Positions 1-6,893 of a DNA stretch of 22,973 bases are shown piece by piece. The stretch comes from Candidatus Zhuqueibacterota bacterium. GTDB taxonomy: Bacteria > Zhuqueibacterota > Zhuqueibacteria > Residuimicrobiales > Residuimicrobiaceae. The stretch's first letter is position 1. Each line of letters starts with the position of its first letter. Location of the stretch: NCBI GenBank assembly GCA_016934435.1, contig JAFGSU010000207.1:1-22973 (forward strand), read 5' to 3'. Position numbers and translations under genes: made by a program. The notes beneath the pieces were generated by a model. That model saw only the letters and a program-made list of their open reading frames with translations. It searched no databases and had not been told where the DNA came from.

Positions 1-721
1 CACCGGAGCCTAATCGTGGGATATGAATGCCCACGTCGATCTGGTCCAATAATAGCTCATTGATGCCGTGCGCTTCATTGCCAATGATAATCATGTTTTT
101 ATCATGCCCGTCCAATGCGGATAAAGGGACGCCCTGTTCAGGGCTGGTTGCGATTATGCGAAACCCCCGTTCGCGGAATGATGATAGTATCTTTGAAAGA
201 TCCGTGTCTTCAAATAAATTCATGTAAAAAATGGCCCCCATAGAGCCCCGAACTACTTTGGGATTATAGATTTCAACACAAGCTGGATTCAGGAATACAT
301 TTTTAACACCGAACCAGCATGCCGTGCGCAGAATCGTGCCCAGATTCCCAGGATCCGAGATATCATCCAGAGCCATCATCAAATATTCTTTTTCAAGGAT
401 GGTGTGAACCGACGGTGGCGGCGATTGCCGTAAGACCGCCACCAGACCGGCGGGTGATTCCGTTGTGGCGATGCTTGTTATTTGTTCAGCATTTGTGTAG
501 TGTAATGATATTTCGCGCCTGCGCAGATTTTCCAGTAATGTTTGGGCGCGAGGCGTAGCTAATTGATCTTCAGAAACAATTATCTCCTGGATGGCGGCGT
601 TGGCCAATAACGCTTCTTCGCACAATCGCAAACCTTCGATGAGAAAAAGCCGAGTTTGTCGACGATATTTTTTATCGTGCAGCCGACGCAACTCTTTCAG
701 ATGTTTATTTGAAAGTTGCAT
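1..721 (-). CDS. TrmH/SpoU-family RNA 2'-O-methyltransferase (3' end outside window)
   Basis: Translating the minus strand from the ATG at 721 gives 240 residues without a stop, so the gene runs off the left edge. It should methylate a ribose 2'-OH of rRNA or tRNA using SAM. The N-terminal 100 residues look like the SpoU substrate-binding domain (KKYRRQTRLFLIEG near residue 17). The SPOUT knot motifs follow: DDISDPGNLGTILRTA near 118, NPKVVRGSMGAIF near 151, and IIIGNEAHGIN near 211. The last conserved segment is just starting (IHIPRLGSG) when the window ends. An in-frame TGA lies a few codons upstream of the ATG, which fixes the start. No strong Shine-Dalgarno site is visible. It lies downstream of hisS on the same strand across a 165-base gap. 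The exact target (RlmB-like, TsnR-like or other) cannot be told from this part. Confidence 0.9.
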   Translation of the reverse strand, partial: MQLSNKHLKELRRLHDKKYRRQTRLFLIEGLRLCEEALLANAAIQEIIVSEDQLATPRAQTLLENLRRREISLHYTNAEQITSIATTESPAGLVAVLRQSPPPSVHTILEKEYLMMALDDISDPGNLGTILRTACWFGVKNVFLNPACVEIYNPKVVRGSMGAIFYMNLFEDTDLSKILSSFRERGFRIIATSPEQGVPLSALDGHDKNMIIIGNEAHGINELLLDQIDVGIHIPRLGSG

Positions 722-886
722 TTTCAGAAGCGTCGCTCACCATCTTTCTTATTGAAGCCAGATACCAATGGGTAATGTTACCGGTAAATAAATTTATTGT
801 GTAACGCTTGTTATATGTACCGTACAATCAATGGTGTCTTACAGTTATCCGATTACAACCAAAAGAAACAGGGAATCGAACCCGGA
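722..886. other. Intergenic gap hisS / methyltransferase with an isolated tRNA T-arm-like sequence
   Basis: No gene is seen in this 165-base stretch. At 871-883 the minus strand reads GGGTTCGATTCCC, the usual core of a tRNA T-arm (GTTCGA plus flanking G-C pairs). It starts a few bases after the hisS stop codon. No matching acceptor stem, anticodon arm or CCA was found on either side, so it is not a functional tRNA. It may be chance or the remnant of a tRNA 3' end. A short inverted repeat GGTAA-TG-TTACC lies near 771-782. Confidence 0.3.
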
Positions 887-2158
887 TTAGCTTTGAGCTA
901 CTACTCGGTCAGAGAAAAAGGCGATGATTTTGTTTTGAGGAACGGCTTCTTGTACTCCATCGGACAGACGTTTAATCGTTGCCGTCTGATCCGCGACTTC
1001 TTGTTCAGCAATGATGATGACATGATCCATGCCCAGTCGGTTGGCTTCGCGCAATTGCGATTTTAAACTGCGGTCGCCAAACGAAAGTTGCACCGGTATT
1101 CGGGCATTCCTGAGTTGATGGGTTAAATTAATGGCCATTTCCTTTGCCGCCTCCCCCATATGAGCGATTATTATTTTTGGAACCTCCAGAGGGGGCGGCG
1201 TCAACCCCTGTTCTTTCATAACCAGAATGATCCGTTCGATGCCAGAACCGAAACCGATTCCCGGAGTAGGATCGCCACCGAGGAGCTCGATCAGGCCGTC
1301 ATATCTGCCGCCGCCGCACATGGCGTTCTGCGCTCCGATGCCCTGGGCCCAGACTTCAAACACCGTTTTGGTATAGTAATCCAGACCACGCACCAGTTTA
1401 TGATTAATAGTATAAGGCCGCTCCATCAAGTCCAGATAATGACATAGTTTGGCAAAATGACTTTCGCAGTCCTGGCAAAGGTGTTCGCTGATGACCGGAG
1501 CCGATTGAATCACAGGTTGACAGTCGGGTACTTTGCAATCCAGCAGGCGTAATGCATTTCGTTGCAAACGTCGTTTACAATCCTGACAAATCAAATGGAT
1601 GTGTTTGCGGTAATGATTCTGCAGTTTTTCAATATATTGCGGCCTGCAGACCGGACAACCGGTGCTGTTGAGCTGGAATCGCAGTCCTTTGAATCCCAAC
1701 TCGGCATAGAGGTGCCAGGCGATAGACATGACTTCAAAGTCGATGGCGGCATCTTTTTCACCGAAAGCTTCAACGTTGAATTGTGTATGCTGGCGAAATC
1801 GGCCGGCCTGAGGGCGCTCGTAACGGAAAATAGGCCCGATAGAAAATACCTTGACCGGCTTTGTGAGCATATGCATGCCGTTTTGCAAATATAATCGTAT
1901 TACACCTGCGGTGAATTCCGGCCGCAACGTCAGAGAATTATCGCTTTTATCTTTAAAGGTATACATCTCCTTTTCGACGATATCGGTGGTTTCACCTACT
2001 CCGCGCACAAACAGGGCTGTTTCTTCAAAAATGGGAGGATCGACTCTCTGATAGCCGAAAAGCGAAGTGATCTGATAAATTTTATTCTCAATGAGTCGCC
2101 AATATGGCTGTTCCTCGGGCAAAACGTCCCGCGTGCCGGTTATGGACTTGAATTTCAT
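887..2158 (-). CDS. hisS: Histidyl-tRNA synthetase
   Basis: This class II aminoacyl-tRNA synthetase charges tRNA-His in the cytoplasm. The 423-residue product is close to the usual bacterial length (E. coli 424). Motif 2 is at about 111-133 (RYERPQAGRFRQHTQFNVEA), the HisRS-specific histidine-binding segment LVRGLDYYTKTVFE at 255-268, and motif 3 (GFGSGIERI) at 302-310. The middle carries four cysteine pairs (168/171, 191/194, 208/213, 228/231) that could bind zinc; similar cysteines occur in some bacterial HisRS proteins. The usual LRPEGTA substrate motif reads LRPEFTA here (Phe82). The start ATG overlaps the stop of the upstream EIIA gene by four bases (ATGA), so the two are probably translationally coupled. 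Confidence 0.97.
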   Translation of the reverse strand: MKFKSITGTRDVLPEEQPYWRLIENKIYQITSLFGYQRVDPPIFEETALFVRGVGETTDIVEKEMYTFKDKSDNSLTLRPEFTAGVIRLYLQNGMHMLTKPVKVFSIGPIFRYERPQAGRFRQHTQFNVEAFGEKDAAIDFEVMSIAWHLYAELGFKGLRFQLNSTGCPVCRPQYIEKLQNHYRKHIHLICQDCKRRLQRNALRLLDCKVPDCQPVIQSAPVISEHLCQDCESHFAKLCHYLDLMERPYTINHKLVRGLDYYTKTVFEVWAQGIGAQNAMCGGGRYDGLIELLGGDPTPGIGFGSGIERIILVMKEQGLTPPPLEVPKIIIAHMGEAAKEMAINLTHQLRNARIPVQLSFGDRSLKSQLREANRLGMDHVIIIAEQEVADQTATIKRLSDGVQEAVPQNKIIAFFSDRVVAQS

Positions 2159-2619
2159 AGATATTTCTGTTCCTCTTGTGCCAGGGCCTGAAGGACTTCC
2201 TGGCTGGTACGTGATGTGATTAATTTTTCTCGTAGCTCGCTGCGATGCATCAGACGCGAGATACGACTGAGTGCTTGCAGGTGCGGTCCGGTCGGATCCA
2301 TCGGCCCCACTAACATAAAGACCAGGCGCACCGGTTTTTCATCAATGGCCTGAAAATCAACACTCTCCTTTGTGATGCCGAATGCAGCCACCAGTTTGTC
2401 GACGGCTAAAGTCTTAGCATGGGGAATGGCTACGCCTTCGCCAATACCCGTACTCATGATGCGTTCTCGTTCGAGCACCGCTTCTAAAGCCATTTTTTTA
2501 TCCAGTATTCTATCTGCTGCAGATAAGATATCGATCAACTCAGCAATTATTTCTTGTTTATCTGTGTGTTCGAGGGGAATACGAATTACCTCGGGTGATA
2601 GTAAATCATGTAATCTCAT
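2155..2619 (-). CDS. ptsN: PTS EIIA-Ntr-type phosphotransfer protein (fructose/mannitol EIIA domain)
   Basis: The 154-residue product is a single EIIA domain of the fructose/mannitol/Ntr class, which carries a phosphoryl group on a histidine. The active site is the GEGVAIPHAK segment, with phosphorylatable His67. In proteobacteria PtsN is the end of a regulatory phosphorelay (PtsP-PtsO-PtsN) that controls potassium and nitrogen or carbon balance rather than sugar uptake. No EIIB or EIIC gene lies nearby, which supports a regulatory role here. I start at 2619 because a clear AGGAG site lies just upstream; a longer reading frame back to 2685 would add a poorly supported hydrophobic leader. It is first in an apparent operon with hisS (ATGA overlap). 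The symbol reflects family resemblance, not proven function. Confidence 0.85.
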   Translation of the reverse strand: MRLHDLLSPEVIRIPLEHTDKQEIIAELIDILSAADRILDKKMALEAVLERERIMSTGIGEGVAIPHAKTLAVDKLVAAFGITKESVDFQAIDEKPVRLVFMLVGPMDPTGPHLQALSRISRLMHRSELREKLITSRTSQEVLQALAQEEQKYL

Positions 2620-2756
2620 GTATCTTTCTCCTTCAGGCCAAAAATCTATAAAATATAGGACAAAAAGTGCAAAATACAAAATCATTTTTAAAACCGGTCA
2701 CGAAAATTGTTTGTATTTGTTCTATTCATGTTTAAATTAACAGATAAATATATCTT

Positions 2757-2794
2757 CTTGCAGCTGTAAGGCTATCAATCCTTACTGTTGCAGG
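2757..2794 (+). promoter_or_regulatory. Imperfect hairpin in the ptsN / nitroreductase intergenic region
   Basis: Arms at 2757-2771 and 2780-2794 pair over 15 positions around an eight-base loop (CTATCAAT), with one T-T mismatch and two G-T pairs. The G-T pairs are stable only in plus-strand RNA, which points to the leader of the nitroreductase mRNA. No T-run follows on either strand, so it does not look like an intrinsic terminator. The rest of the 2620-2834 gap is AT-rich, with no gene. It should contain divergent promoters, but I cannot place them with confidence. Confidence 0.45.
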
Positions 2795-2849
2795 TTGGCG
2801 AATGCCGTAGTACACTTGATCAATTGGAGAACATATCAAAATAACCGAT

Positions 2850-3413
2850 TTGATAAAAAGCCGTAGGACTATCCGTCGTTTCAAACAAAAGAGAATCGAT
2901 TACAACCTGTTGTCTCAAATTGTTGACGCCGGCAGGTTGGCGCCGTCCGCAAGTAACCTGCAGCCTCTGGAATTTATCATTCTGGATGATAAAAAACTGG
3001 TAGCGCAAGTAATGCCATTTACCGCATGGGCGGGATACTTACCCGATGATGCGGGGAGACCACCGAAAGGAAAGCAACCTGTTGCTTTCATAGTGATACT
3101 GATCAATCGTACGATTCGCAAGGAAGGTGGCGGAGAAGACGTTGGCGCTGCGATCGAAAACATGATCCTTACCGCTCTGGACGAGGGGATAGGCGCATGC
3201 TGGATTGGTTCGGTCAACAGAGATAAGGTGCGATCACTTTTAAGTATTCCCGAAACGTATGATCTGGCTTCAATACTGGCGTTGGGATTTCCTGACGAGC
3301 GCCCTATTATTGAAAACGTGAGCGATTCCATAGAGTATTATAAAGATGGAAACGATTGTTTGCACGTACCCAAAAGAGCTTTAAAGTCAATCCTGCATCG
3401 TAATAAATTCTAA
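2850..3413 (+). CDS. Nitroreductase-family FMN oxidoreductase
   Basis: A 187-residue cytoplasmic flavoprotein of the nitroreductase fold, expected to reduce nitro, quinone or other electron-poor substrates with NAD(P)H. Family marks are the N-terminal phosphate-binding SRRTIRRF, PSASNLQPLEF near residue 32, the helix segment GAAIENMILTALDEGIGACWIG, and a C-terminal VPKR. The substrate cannot be told. The start is uncertain. The TTG at 2850 is the first standard start codon, but the only Shine-Dalgarno-like site (GGAGA, 2826-2830) is about 20 bases away. The frame is open back to 2820, and family members usually have a few more residues before the RRS/T motif. An ATC at 2835 sits at proper spacing. 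The next gene starts 14 bases after the stop, suggesting an operon. Confidence 0.88.
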   Translation: MIKSRRTIRRFKQKRIDYNLLSQIVDAGRLAPSASNLQPLEFIILDDKKLVAQVMPFTAWAGYLPDDAGRPPKGKQPVAFIVILINRTIRKEGGGEDVGAAIENMILTALDEGIGACWIGSVNRDKVRSLLSIPETYDLASILALGFPDERPIIENVSDSIEYYKDGNDCLHVPKRALKSILHRNKF

Positions 3414-3427
3414 GCGCAAAAGGGAAA

Positions 3428-4171
3428 ATGATGGTGCTTCGTGACGATCTGGTGGCATATCTTGACGACTATTTGCATACACGAGATATTCCTGATTATG
3501 GCCCTATGGGTCTACAGGTGGAGGGACGTGAGGAGGTAAATAAAATAATCACAGGCGTATCGGCGCATAAGGAGTTATTCAAAAGGGCCGTTGCACAAAA
3601 TGCCGATCTTATCCTCGTCCATCATGGTCTGCTATGGGACCGTGACAGTCGTGTGATCAAAGGACTGTTTAAACGGCGTCTCCAGTTTTTATTCGAGCAC
3701 GATGTAACCCTCCTGGCTTATCATTTAGCTTTGGACCGTCATGAAGAGGTTGGAAACAATGTTCTTGCGGCGCAGGCTCTCAAGTTGCAACAGTGCCAAC
3801 CCCTGGGTGAAATAGGCATTCAGGGATGTTGCGAGGCAGTCACCATTGAACGATTATCCGAACTGGTAACATCTTTATTTCATCATCCACTTGTTACATT
3901 TCCACATGGCCCTGACCGTATTCGTACCGTCGGAATATGTTCCGGCGGCGCGGCGCGCGATCTTTTTCTGGCCATCGAGGCAAAATTAGACGTCTATATA
4001 ACGGGCGAAGCGGCCGAGCCAACAATGCAGGTGGCTCAGGAGGCTGGTATCCACTTTATCGCGGCCGGGCATCACGCAACCGAGAAACTGGGTGTCCGCG
4101 CCCTGGGCGAGCATATAGCGAAACGATTTAAATTGGAGGTCGAATTTCTTGACGTCGACAATCCTGTTTGA
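3428..4171 (+). CDS. Nif3-like dinuclear metal-centre protein (DUF34/NIF3, GTP cyclohydrolase I type 2 homolog)
   Basis: A 247-residue member of the widespread NIF3/DUF34 family, which forms toroidal hexamers with a two-metal site. The cellular role of the family is still debated. The metal ligands are visible: HHGLLW at 65-70, HLALDRHEE with Asp103, and GHHATEKLG with His215 and Glu219. Length matches the short single-domain members, so the insertion domain of larger homologs is absent. Two adjacent ATGs (3428 and 3431) are possible starts; AAGGG at about 3419-3423 spaces better to the second. The gene follows the nitroreductase by 14 bases and is probably co-transcribed with it. Confidence 0.92.
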   Translation: MMVLRDDLVAYLDDYLHTRDIPDYGPMGLQVEGREEVNKIITGVSAHKELFKRAVAQNADLILVHHGLLWDRDSRVIKGLFKRRLQFLFEHDVTLLAYHLALDRHEEVGNNVLAAQALKLQQCQPLGEIGIQGCCEAVTIERLSELVTSLFHHPLVTFPHGPDRIRTVGICSGGAARDLFLAIEAKLDVYITGEAAEPTMQVAQEAGIHFIAAGHHATEKLGVRALGEHIAKRFKLEVEFLDVDNPV

Positions 4172-4290
4172 AGCAACGAAATGCCTTGAAACGAACGGCT
4201 CGACAGGGAGCGACTATAACGACGATTGAGCCAGCACTCTGAATTATAGGATGTAGCCGGAGCGGATTTGTTTTTAGAAATATCCAGATT

Positions 4291-4317
4291 GGTAAAATAA
4301 ATGTGAATACTTTTACC
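4291..4317. promoter_or_regulatory. Inverted repeat upstream of trxB
   Basis: A perfect 7-base inverted repeat, GGTAAAA (4291-4297) and TTTTACC (4311-4317), is separated by 13 bases and lies about 80 bases before the trxB start. The 20-base centre-to-centre spacing, close to two helical turns, fits a dimeric regulator binding one face of the DNA. The rest of the 4172-4395 gap contains no gene and no convincing terminator for the upstream pair. Confidence 0.35.
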
Positions 4318-4395
4318 TCGTTATCTATCTAAAATATTGTGCAGAGCAGGATGAGTGAGAACAAAATGGATCATATGCAAAACGGAGGAATCATC

Positions 4396-5337
4396 ATGCA
4401 TGATGTGGTCATTATCGGTTCAGGACCGGCAGGATTGACGGCGGCCATTTATGCGGCAAGAGCAAACCTTAATCCTCTGGTTTTTACCGGCATGGAACGA
4501 GGTGGACAGGTAACGTTGACCAGCGATCTGGAGAATTATCCCGGCTTTCCCGAAGGCCTGGGGGGTTTTGATATGTATCAACGATTTGAACAACAAGCCA
4601 TGCGGTTCGGCGCTGAGATGATATATGAGGTGGTTACAAAAGTAGAGCTGCAGGGAGATTCGAAAAACGTTTACACGGCATCCGAAACATATAGCAGCAA
4701 AACGGTCATCATCGCTACCGGCTCTACACCCAGGCGCTTGGGAGTCTCCGGTGAAGACAGGTTAATAGGCAAAGGGGTTTCCTATTGTGCAACCTGTGAC
4801 GGATTTTTTTTCACCGGCAAGCACGTTGCCGTTATCGGAGGCGGCAATAGTGCTCTGGATGAAGGGCTTTTCCTCACACGCTACGCTGATAAGGTAACGA
4901 TTATTCATCGCCGCGATCGCTTGCGCGCCGATGCCATACTGCAGGAACGGGCCAAAAAAAATAAAAAGGTGCATTTTTTATTTGACACCATCGTAGAAGA
5001 GATAATTGGAGAAGAATCGCTGAATCATTTGCGTTTGAAGAATTTAAAAACGGAGGCAGTGGATTCTTTCCAGGTTGACGGTGTGTTCATCTTCATCGGC
5101 CATAAGCCCAATACAGATCTTTTTGTCGGGCAGATTGATCTGGATGCCGGCAATTATATTGTCACAGATCGTCGCATGCATACCAACCAATCCGGCGTGT
5201 TCGCGTGCGGTGATGTACAGGACGCCATCTATCGCCAGGCCGTAACAGCCGCAGGCACCGGATGTATTGCCGCCATTGAAGCAGAGAAATATATTGCCGA
5301 GCACGAGGGAAGGGCATATCCTGAGAGCCGTAAGTGA
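4396..5337 (+). CDS. trxB: Thioredoxin reductase (NADPH)
   Basis: A 313-residue low-molecular-weight thioredoxin reductase that passes electrons from NADPH through FAD and a redox-active disulfide to thioredoxin. Motifs in order: FAD-binding GSGPAG at 8-13, the active-site CATC (Cys131 and Cys134), NADPH-binding GGGNSA at 148-153, HRRDRLR at 171-177 (arginines for the 2'-phosphate, so NADPH rather than NADH), and the FAD-contacting ACGDV near the C-terminus. The start at 4396 follows an ideal GGAGGA by six bases and matches family length; a GTG at 4339 would add 19 unsupported residues. The next gene begins 34 bases downstream. An inverted repeat lies about 80 bases upstream. Confidence 0.96.
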   Translation: MHDVVIIGSGPAGLTAAIYAARANLNPLVFTGMERGGQVTLTSDLENYPGFPEGLGGFDMYQRFEQQAMRFGAEMIYEVVTKVELQGDSKNVYTASETYSSKTVIIATGSTPRRLGVSGEDRLIGKGVSYCATCDGFFFTGKHVAVIGGGNSALDEGLFLTRYADKVTIIHRRDRLRADAILQERAKKNKKVHFLFDTIVEEIIGEESLNHLRLKNLKTEAVDSFQVDGVFIFIGHKPNTDLFVGQIDLDAGNYIVTDRRMHTNQSGVFACGDVQDAIYRQAVTAAGTGCIAAIEAEKYIAEHEGRAYPESRK

Positions 5338-5371
5338 TGGCTATCTACTGTCAATACAAAGGAGGATCATT

Positions 5372-5971
5372 ATGGAACGTCATAGCAAATCGGGCACCCT
5401 TATCTGGGGCGGGCTGCTGATTCTACTTGGTCTTTTTCTGATGATACAGGATATTCATTTTCGTCAGATCATGGATTTTCTCTTTGAGTATTGGCCCTTG
5501 ATCCTGGTAGCCGTGGGCATCTGGTTCATATATGCAGGGATGAAACGCTCCGACAAAACGGATGATTACGGCCAGGATGTTCAAGCCATGAAACCTGATG
5601 CAAACGGCCGCGTTCTCCAGAGTACCACTTTTGGTGACCTGAGACTCGTACTGGAAGGCAGTACTTTTCAGAGTGGTGAAATGAAAAACGTATTTGGGGA
5701 TATCAAAATCGACGCCCTCCGACTACGACTCCCGGAGGGCGAACACCAGCTATCCCTTCAAACGACTTTGGGAGATATCCGCGTTGAATTGCCGGCTGAT
5801 ATGCCTGTTAAAGTCGCTGCAAGCGTTACCCTCGGCGACATCCGGGTGTTCGAAAAAAAACAGGAAGGATTCAGTCAGCAATTGAGCTTCCAAACCCCTA
5901 ATTATGATTCGGCGGTTGCCAAACTGTTTATTTATTGTCAGGTAGTGCTGGGTGATGTAAAAATTGTCTAG
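5372..5971 (+). CDS. LiaF-like membrane protein (toast-rack / cell-wall-active antibiotics response type)
   Basis: A 199-residue protein with two N-terminal membrane helices (about 11-27 and 40-56) and a C-terminal beta-rich domain. The helical part (LIWGGLLILLGLF) resembles the N-terminal region of LiaF/DUF5668 proteins. The C-terminal part carries five copies of a GD[LIV][RK] motif, at about residues 88, 109, 134, 156 and 194, as in the LiaF C-terminal family. In Firmicutes LiaF represses an envelope-stress two-component system; no such system is adjacent here, so the role is open. The ATG at 5372 has a perfect GGAGG. The reading frame stays open upstream into trxB, but that part is not needed. 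Probably co-transcribed with trxB. Confidence 0.8.
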   Translation: MERHSKSGTLIWGGLLILLGLFLMIQDIHFRQIMDFLFEYWPLILVAVGIWFIYAGMKRSDKTDDYGQDVQAMKPDANGRVLQSTTFGDLRLVLEGSTFQSGEMKNVFGDIKIDALRLRLPEGEHQLSLQTTLGDIRVELPADMPVKVAASVTLGDIRVFEKKQEGFSQQLSFQTPNYDSAVAKLFIYCQVVLGDVKIV

Positions 5972-5984
5972 TAACAAATTCGGA

Positions 5985-6842
5985 CTAAATTGCCGTCCCT
6001 TTTTCGATGAGGCTGTAGAGTAATTGAATTTCCTGCCTGTAAAGGTCGGAATGAGGGGTCTCCAGGATTAAAGGCATGTCATTGAAATGCCTATCATTCA
6101 TAAGCAGTCGAAATGCTTCCAATCCGAGCTCTCCTTTCCCGATATTGGCATGACGATCGACACGACTGCCGAGCATTTTTTTACTATCGTTTAAATGAAT
6201 CCCGGACAGATAGTTATAGCCGACGATTTGTTCAAATGCCTGAAAAGTCGCATGAAACGATTCCTGATCGCGAAGATCATAACCTGCAGCGAATAAATGA
6301 TTGGTATCCAGACAAACCCCCACTCTGGTTTTATCTTCGATTTTATCAATCATAGCGGCAAGATGCTCGAATCGATATCCCAATTGGGTGCCCTGTCCGG
6401 CCGTGTTTTCAATAACCGCGATCACGGAAGAGGTCTGAAGCAATGCTTCGTTAATGGATTCGGCTATTCGAGCCAGACAATGATCGACGGACATGCCGTT
6501 CAGATGAGCCCCCGGGTGAAAATTTAAAAACTTGAGGCCTAAAAGCTCACACCTTTTCATCTCTGTTAAAAACGCCTGACGCGATCTCATCAATGCTGTA
6601 CGCTCGGGATGGCCGAGATTGATTAAATAGCTATCATGTGGAAGAATTACTTCCGGGGAGAAACCATAGATTTTACAGTTTTCCTTAAAGCGCTCTATAT
6701 TGTTGGCGGTTAGATGCTTGCTCCTCCATTGACGTTGATTCCTGGTGAACAGAGCAAAAGCTTTGGCACCGATCCTGTTAGCATGAATCGGCGCATTCTC
6801 TACGCCACCCTTAATACTTACATGTGCGCCGAAATATTTCAT
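5985..6842 (-). CDS. nfo: Endonuclease IV (AP endonuclease, trinuclear zinc)
   Basis: A 285-residue class II AP endonuclease that cuts DNA 5' of abasic sites in base excision repair. All nine zinc ligands of the E. coli enzyme appear at the same residue numbers: His69, His109, Glu145, Asp179, His182, His216, Asp229, His231 and Glu261. The length equals the E. coli protein (285). One signature is altered: the usual DTCH around ligands 179-182 reads DTNH, which leaves the ligands intact. It converges with the LiaF-like gene, the two stops being 13 bases apart. The next gene on the strand, the RNA methyltransferase, ends 51 bases upstream of this start, so co-transcription is possible. Confidence 0.96.
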   Translation of the reverse strand: MKYFGAHVSIKGGVENAPIHANRIGAKAFALFTRNQRQWRSKHLTANNIERFKENCKIYGFSPEVILPHDSYLINLGHPERTALMRSRQAFLTEMKRCELLGLKFLNFHPGAHLNGMSVDHCLARIAESINEALLQTSSVIAVIENTAGQGTQLGYRFEHLAAMIDKIEDKTRVGVCLDTNHLFAAGYDLRDQESFHATFQAFEQIVGYNYLSGIHLNDSKKMLGSRVDRHANIGKGELGLEAFRLLMNDRHFNDMPLILETPHSDLYRQEIQLLYSLIEKGTAI

Positions 6843-6893
6843 ATTTTCTATTGAAAAAAGTACACACGGCTAATGGCTCTCATTAGGAGAATG

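Noticed and set aside
860..960. Complete tRNA on the minus strand, from GTAGCTCA (D-arm-like) to the T-arm-like core
   Set aside because: GTAGCTCA is the hisS C-terminal coding sequence, there is no anticodon arm between the two parts, and no acceptor stem pairs.
797..1066. Plus-strand reading frame of 89 codons over the hisS end
   Set aside because: It is antisense to the well-supported hisS and has no recognisable protein features or ribosome site.
5986..6005. GGAC/GTCC followed by a T-run as terminator of the LiaF-like gene
   Set aside because: Only four pairs with a nine-base loop; the T-run is explained by the nfo coding sequence.
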